The notes beneath the pieces were generated by a model. The model saw nothing but the letters and a program-made list of their open reading frames with translations. It was not told the origin of the DNA and ran no database searches. A program made the translations under genes and the position numbers. Source: Lachnospiraceae bacterium (GTDB lineage: Bacteria > Bacillota_A > Clostridia > Lachnospirales > Lachnospiraceae). Taken from it: a DNA stretch of 10,326 nt. The DNA lies in assembly GCA_017464045.1 (NCBI GenBank), contig JAFUEG010000136.1:1-10326 (forward strand), given 5' to 3'. Shown piece by piece: positions 7,279 through 10,326 of this stretch; the stretch's first letter is position 1, and every line of letters starts with the position of its first letter.

Positions 7279-7917
7279 TTATTCTGCATCATTTGGTGTT
7301 CCGAGAGCGTCATATCTTGGATCAACTTCAGGCCATAGCATGTAGCACTGACGACCTTTTCCCATATCATTGACTCCATCCTTTGAGATGAAATATCTGT
7401 TATCGTTCATACCGGCTCCTACAAAGATGTATATATTTTGATTCTTATCAGCACAGATAATCCATTCATCAAGTACATTATCTTTTTCAAATTTTAAAGG
7501 AACCAAATCGTTTTCTATATATGATTTAACTAAATTTGCAAGGGAGTTCTTATCAAATCCGTTTGGCATCGCAGTGTTTATTAAGTGAAAATCCATTGCA
7601 TATCTGGCATGAGAACCGGTTGGAACATTGGCATAACCTATAACACGATAGTATTTGTTATCACTTGGATTTGCTTCCATATTATTACCATAGGTGCTTG
7701 TTGCATAATCAATGAATTCGCAGAAATCATCATCACCAACGTAAGCTGCTTGAAGTGATTTACCAAGTGCTTCTGCAGCAGATTTATCTCTTGATTTCCT
7801 TGCTTTATTGATATATCTAATTAGTCCGGGAGCCATTAATCCGGCTAAAATTGCCATTATAGCAATGACAATTATGAGCTCAACTAAGGTGAAACCGGAA
7901 TTATTTGCCTTCTTCAT
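7279..7917 (-). CDS. Type IV prepilin-like protein (pilin or pseudopilin), solitary
   Basis: A 212-residue secreted protein with a class III (prepilin) signal: MKKANNSG followed by FTLVELIIVIAIMAILAGLMAPGL. Cleavage and N-methylation by a prepilin peptidase would occur after G8 at F9. The conserved glutamate at mature position 5 is E13. One hydrophobic helix of about 20 residues is followed by a polar globular part with three cysteines and the segment DEWIICADKNQNIYIFVGAG. The fold downstream is not one I recognise. The second ATG (7917) was chosen: AAAAAGGGG at 7927-7935 is 9 bases from it but directly abuts the first ATG at 7926, which would add only MDN. It has its own strong promoter and no assembly ATPase, platform or peptidase gene beside it, so those must be elsewhere. 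It is flanked by two direct copies of a 92-bp palindromic element. A major pilin, a minor pilin and a ComGC-like or secretion pseudopilin are all possible. Confidence 0.88.
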   Translation of the reverse strand: MKKANNSGFTLVELIIVIAIMAILAGLMAPGLIRYINKARKSRDKSAAEALGKSLQAAYVGDDDFCEFIDYATSTYGNNMEANPSDNKYYRVIGYANVPTGSHARYAMDFHLINTAMPNGFDKNSLANLVKSYIENDLVPLKFEKDNVLDEWIICADKNQNIYIFVGAGMNDNRYFISKDGVNDMGKGRQCYMLWPEVDPRYDALGTPNDAE

Positions 7918-7926
7918 ATTGTCCAT

Positions 7927-7935
7927 CCCCTTTTT
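7927..7935 (-). promoter_or_regulatory. Ribosome binding site that decides the pilin start
   Basis: Read on the minus strand the sequence is AAAAAGGGG. It ends directly against the outer ATG (7924-7926), which is too close for initiation, but stands 9 bases from the ATG at 7915-7917. The inner start gives the compact basic leader MKKANNSG, which is typical of prepilins. Confidence 0.7.
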
Positions 7936-7966
7936 ATGTCACATTTAACAAGTGTTATCAATATAA

Positions 7967-7996
7967 ATTATAAGTTAAACTTGAATAATATGTCAA
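7967..7996 (-). promoter_or_regulatory. Strong sigma-A promoter of the pilin gene
   Basis: On the minus strand a perfect TTGACA (plus-strand 7991-7996) and a perfect TATAAT (plus-strand 7967-7972) are separated by 18 bases. Transcription would begin near 7960, giving a leader of about 43 bases. It lies between the pilin gene and the upstream palindromic element, so the pilin gene is an independent single-gene unit. Confidence 0.82.
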
Positions 7997-8046
7997 TAAA
8001 TATTATCTGAAAGATAAAAATAATTCTTATGGAAGAAAACGGCAAA

Positions 8047-8146
8047 AGAAGACAGGCATCATGACATCCTTTAAGGTGCTAAGCAAATCGTGAGCGACAG
8101 CGAGATTTGCGTGTACCTATAAAGGGTGTCATGATGCCTGTCTTCT
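8047..8146. repeat. Palindromic element copy B, upstream of the pilin gene
   Basis: Second copy of the element between sigG and the pilin gene, in the same orientation, with 91 of 92 core bases identical (8051-8142). Its outer stem is different, AGAA pairing with TTCT, so the pairing is kept although the bases differ from copy A. The one core change (T8067) turns a G-C pair into a G-T pair. It lies 15 bases downstream of the stop of the small acidic gene on the minus strand. There it is followed by a T-rich stretch (TTCTTTTGCCGTTTTC read on the minus strand, 8035-8050), so it could act as a terminator in that direction. Confidence 0.92.
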
Positions 8147-8161
8147 CGGAGAAAAGCTATA

Positions 8162-8434
8162 CTAATCTTCATCATCAGAAGGGGTTGTTTTAAAACCTTC
8201 AAGTTCCTCATCCTCGGCAGGAAGGTCATCATATAGAAGCTGCCCTATATCAAGGTCAACATTGTCAAGGTTTTCAAGTATGGCGGCATCTGAATTTTTA
8301 GGATTGATTTCTTCATTTAAAGCTTCGATAGTTTTTTTGTCAAGTCCTGTCATGAGTACAACCTCATCGACTTCGATTTTTCCCTTTAACATTCTTTTTG
8401 CTACATCAAGCTTTGCTTTGTCGGTTTTATTCAT
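8162..8434 (-). CDS. Small acidic protein with a possible helix-turn-helix, unknown function
   Basis: A 90-residue protein I do not recognise by name. The N-terminal 45 residues are charged and helical. They read like the short repeat KRMLKGKIEVDEVVLMTGLD, followed by KKTIEAL, a pattern also seen in helix-turn-helix tails of the type 'mlk.g...eei...tgls...i..l'. The C-terminal half is very acidic and ends PSDDED. There is no signal peptide, membrane segment or cysteine. AAGGAGAA (plus-strand 8444-8451) lies 9 bases before the ATG, a strong site that argues for a real gene. It begins 73 bases after the argH stop with no clear terminator or own promoter between, so co-transcription with argH is likely. 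A palindromic element with a T-rich tail follows its stop. DNA binding is only a guess. Confidence 0.75.
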   Translation of the reverse strand: MNKTDKAKLDVAKRMLKGKIEVDEVVLMTGLDKKTIEALNEEINPKNSDAAILENLDNVDLDIGQLLYDDLPAEDEELEGFKTTPSDDED

Positions 8435-8507
8435 AATTAATAATTCTCCTTATATATTATGTTGAATGTAATCTGCAATGAAAAAATTTAGTACTACAAG
8501 CTTAATA

Positions 8508-9890
8508 TTAACAAAGCCTGCTGATATATTCTTCGTTAATATCAATAACCTTTTTAATAGCCTCGTTACCCGGAGCACCTATAGTATTTCTCTTTTCAAC
8601 ACAGGTTTTTAGACTTATAGCATCGTAGATATCAGCTTCAAATACAGGACTTATGGTTTTGTATTCATCCAAAGTCATGTCAAGCAGGGATTTATCTGTG
8701 TCTATACAGTAAAGTACAAGCTGACCGACTATTCCGTGCGCATCCCTAAATGGAACACCGTGATTAACCAGATAATCGGCGGCATCAGTAGCATTGGTGA
8801 ATCCGTTCATTGCACTTTTTTCCATGTTAGCTTTATTAAGCTTCATTGTTGATATCATGCCTGTAAAGAGTGCAAGGCAGCCTTTGACGGTATCAATTGC
8901 ATCAAAGGTAAGCTCCTTATCCTCCTGCATATCCTTATTATATGCAAGCGGTATACCCTTCATAGTTGTAAGTATTGAAGTAAGAGCTCCATAGACACGA
9001 CCTGTCTTACCGCGTACAAGCTCTGCAATATCAGGATTTTTTTTCTGTGGCATGATAGAACTTCCGGTGCTGTATGCATCATCAAGCTCAACAAACTGGT
9101 ACTCATTTGAGTTCCAGATAATTATTTCCTCGGAAAATCTTGAAAGGTGCATCATAATTGTTGAAAATGCTGAAAGCATTTCTATTACATAATCACGATC
9201 CGAAACTGAGTCCATACTGTTAAGAGTTGGACCTTTAAAATCAAGAAGCCTTGCGGTAAGTTCTCTGTCTAAAGGATAGGTTGTTCCTGCCAATGCACCT
9301 GCACCTAAAGGGCAGTAGTTCATTCGTTCGTAAATGTCATTTAGTCTGCTTAAGTCTCTTTTAAACATCTCCATATATGCTCCTATATGATGAGCAAAGG
9401 TTACAGGCTGTGCCTTTTGAAGATGTGTAAAGCCCGGCATATATGTATCAACATTTTCCTTCATAAGCTTATGAAGTACTTTAATAAGCTCTGTTACAAG
9501 CTTTTTGACCTCAAGCAGTTCATCTCTTACATAAAGTTTCATATCAAGAGCAACCTGATCATTTCTTGAACGACCTGTGTGAAGCTTCTTTCCGACATCA
9601 CCTATTCTGTCTATAAGATTTGCCTCAACGAAACTGTGAATATCCTCATATTTATCGGTTATAACAAGCTTTCCGGATTCGACATCATTAAGTATACCGG
9701 TAAGTCCGTCGATAATCTGATTTTTTTCCTCATCGGTAAGTATGCCTGAAGCAGCAAGCATGGTTACATGAGCTATGCTTCCTCGGATATCCTGCTTATA
9801 GAATTTTTGGTCAAAGGATATGGAAGCATTAAAATTATAAACTAACTGGTCGGTTTCCTTAGTGAAACGACCACCCCAAGGCTGAGCCAT
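8508..9890 (-). CDS. argH: Argininosuccinate lyase
   Basis: Last step of arginine synthesis: argininosuccinate to arginine and fumarate, in the cytoplasm, as a homotetramer of the fumarase/aspartase superfamily. The 460-residue length is normal. The N-terminus AQPWGGRF is typical of Arg[10 protein letters not shown] (about 104-112) and [10 protein letters not shown] (about 153-162, catalytic-base histidine H156) are conserved active-site segments. The superfamily signature [12 protein letters not shown] (276-287) carries the mobile-loop catalytic serine. AGAGGT (plus-strand 9896-9901) precedes the ATG by 5 bases. argG, the usual partner, is not in the window; upstream is a divergent gene. A small acidic gene follows in the same direction and may share the transcript. 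I found no clean ARG-box operator or T-box leader upstream, and its promoter could not be assigned with confidence. Confidence 0.97.
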   Translation of the reverse strand: MAQPWGGRFTKETDQLVYNFNASISFDQKFYKQDIRGSIAHVTMLAASGILTDEEKNQIIDGLTGILNDVESGKLVITDKYEDIHSFVEANLIDRIGDVGKKLHTGRSRNDQVALDMKLYVRDELLEVKKLVTELIKVLHKLMKENVDTYMPGFTHLQKAQPVTFAHHIGAYMEMFKRDLSRLNDIYERMNYCPLGAGALAGTTYPLDRELTARLLDFKGPTLNSMDSVSDRDYVIEMLSAFSTIMMHLSRFSEEIIIWNSNEYQFVELDDAYSTGSSIMPQKKNPDIAELVRGKTGRVYGALTSILTTMKGIPLAYNKDMQEDKELTFDAIDTVKGCLALFTGMISTMKLNKANMEKSAMNGFTNATDAADYLVNHGVPFRDAHGIVGQLVLYCIDTDKSLLDMTLDEYKTISPVFEADIYDAISLKTCVEKRNTIGAPGNEAIKKVIDINEEYISRLC

Positions 9891-9978
9891 ATTTTACCTC
9901 TTTCTTTCTGTTATATATGTTGTTTTCAGCGGATAAGTTTACATATGAATAACAATAGTACTTTATGTGCACTTAACC

Positions 9979-10002
9979 TGATACCAAGTTTAACATGTAT
10001 CA
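9979..10002. other. Dyad in the argH divergent intergenic region
   Basis: TGATAC at 9979-9984 and GTATCA at 9997-10002 form a perfect 6-bp inverted repeat with a 12-base spacer. Just outside, TTAACC (9973-9978) and GGTTAA (10016-10021) are also complementary, although a 13-base stretch separates the right-hand parts. This could be an operator or a leader structure for argH, or chance in AT-rich DNA. The rest of the 279-bp gap (9891-10169) holds one rightward promoter and no gene. Confidence 0.25.
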
Positions 10003-10044
10003 TTTTACAACAATGGGTTAAATGTAGCAAGTGATAAAAAGAAT

Positions 10045-10073
10045 TTGATTATTTTACAGAGTGGCTTTATAAT
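10045..10073 (+). promoter_or_regulatory. Sigma-A promoter of the rightmost gene
   Basis: TTGATT at 10045-10050 and TATAAT at 10068-10073 are spaced by 17 bases. A second overlapping TATAAT follows at 10073-10078. Transcription would begin around 10080, leaving a leader of about 90 bases before the ATG at 10170. Confidence 0.7.
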
Positions 10074-10169
10074 ATAATGAGTTGATTTGGGAATATCATT
10101 TTAACATAATTAATGGAATAATGAATAATAAATCTGATGAAGCGGAAGATTCTTTTGGAGGTTTTATAT

Positions 10170-10326
10170 ATGAATGATATTTTAATTATGCTTATGGCAC
10201 ATACAGGAGACAGCAGCAAGCCTTTACTTATAGCTATCTGTCTAATTATTTCAGTTATTCTTACAGTTGTCTTGATAATAACCGGAAGAGTAATTAATAA
10301 AAAAGATGATGATTCGGATGATGATA
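10170..10326 (+). CDS. Small membrane protein, cut by the window end (5' part only)
   Basis: 52 codons are visible and the frame is still open at the window edge. GGAGG at 10157-10161 is 8 bases from the ATG, and a good promoter lies about 100 bases upstream, so the gene is credible. The protein starts MNDILIMLMAHTGDSSKP. One hydrophobic membrane segment follows at about 19-38, then GRVINKK, then a strongly acidic stretch (DDDSDDD). The block AHTGD, hydrophobic helix, lysines recalls a sortase sorting signal, but it is at the wrong end of the protein and lacks the proline of LPxTG. I do not recognise the family. The positive residues after the helix predict a cytoplasmic acidic tail. Confidence 0.7.
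   Translation, partial: MNDILIMLMAHTGDSSKPLLIAICLIISVILTVVLIITGRVINKKDDDSDDD

Noticed and set aside
7177..8142. CRISPR array
   Set aside because: There are only two repeats, 92 bp long, separated by a whole gene with its own promoter.
7169..8146. Integron attC sites: gene followed by an imperfect palindrome in direct orientation
   Set aside because: The elements contain no GTT-type core sites at their ends and no RYYYAAC partner. Copies A and B are almost identical, unlike typical attC diversity, and no integrase is in view.
9891..10169. ARG box or T-box control of argH
   Set aside because: TGAATAATAAATC near 10122 is only a partial ARG-box match and lies far from argH, and no T-box core sequence or specifier stem was recognised.

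Overview
The window is AT-rich, Gram-positive-type DNA: strong GGAGG-like ribosome binding sites, AGA/CTT-rich codon use, and a sporulation sigma-G gene. The protein set (Cache-type chemoreceptor, TypA, HAD phosphatase plus nicotinate phosphoribosyltransferase, SigG, ArgH) suggests an anaerobic, motile Clostridia member, most likely Lachnospiraceae-like. No species can be named from the sequence alone. Nearly all genes are chromosomal housekeeping or sporulation genes. The less ordinary material lies between them.

Layout, left to right. A chemoreceptor gene (110-1822, +) ends 6 bases before a 229-bp long inverted repeat (1829-2057). A clear sigma-A promoter (2123-2151) then drives typA (2208-4046, +). 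Next come a HAD phosphatase of the phosphoglycolate phosphatase type (outer ATG 4075, true start probably downstream; ends 4803, +) and pncB (4800-6248, +). Their stop and start overlap as ATGA, so they look translationally coupled. A 144-bp gap with small AT-rich hairpins precedes sigG (6393-7172, +).

Convergent to sigG, on the minus strand, is a solitary type IV prepilin-like gene (7279-7917) with its own near-consensus promoter (7967-7996). It is bracketed by two direct copies of a 92-bp palindromic element (cores 7177-7268 and 8051-8142) that differ at one base. Upstream on the minus strand are a 90-aa acidic small protein (8162-8434) and argH (8508-9890), probably co-transcribed in the order argH then small gene. 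A 279-bp divergent intergenic region follows. Its promoter (10045-10073) fires rightwards into a short membrane protein cut by the window end (10170 onward).

How the parts relate: TypA (ribosome-associated GTPase), PncB (NAD salvage) and ArgH (last step of arginine synthesis) are metabolic or translation functions without an obvious shared pathway. SigG is the late forespore sigma factor. The most unusual thing is a family of long hairpins placed within a few bases of stop codons. All three share the apex motif TGAGCGA(C)AGCGAG and the arm motif TATAA(G)AGGGTGTC(A)TGATG, and two of them frame the pilin gene like a cassette. They may be 3'-end or terminator elements, a mobile palindromic repeat family, or both. 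The sequence alone does not decide.
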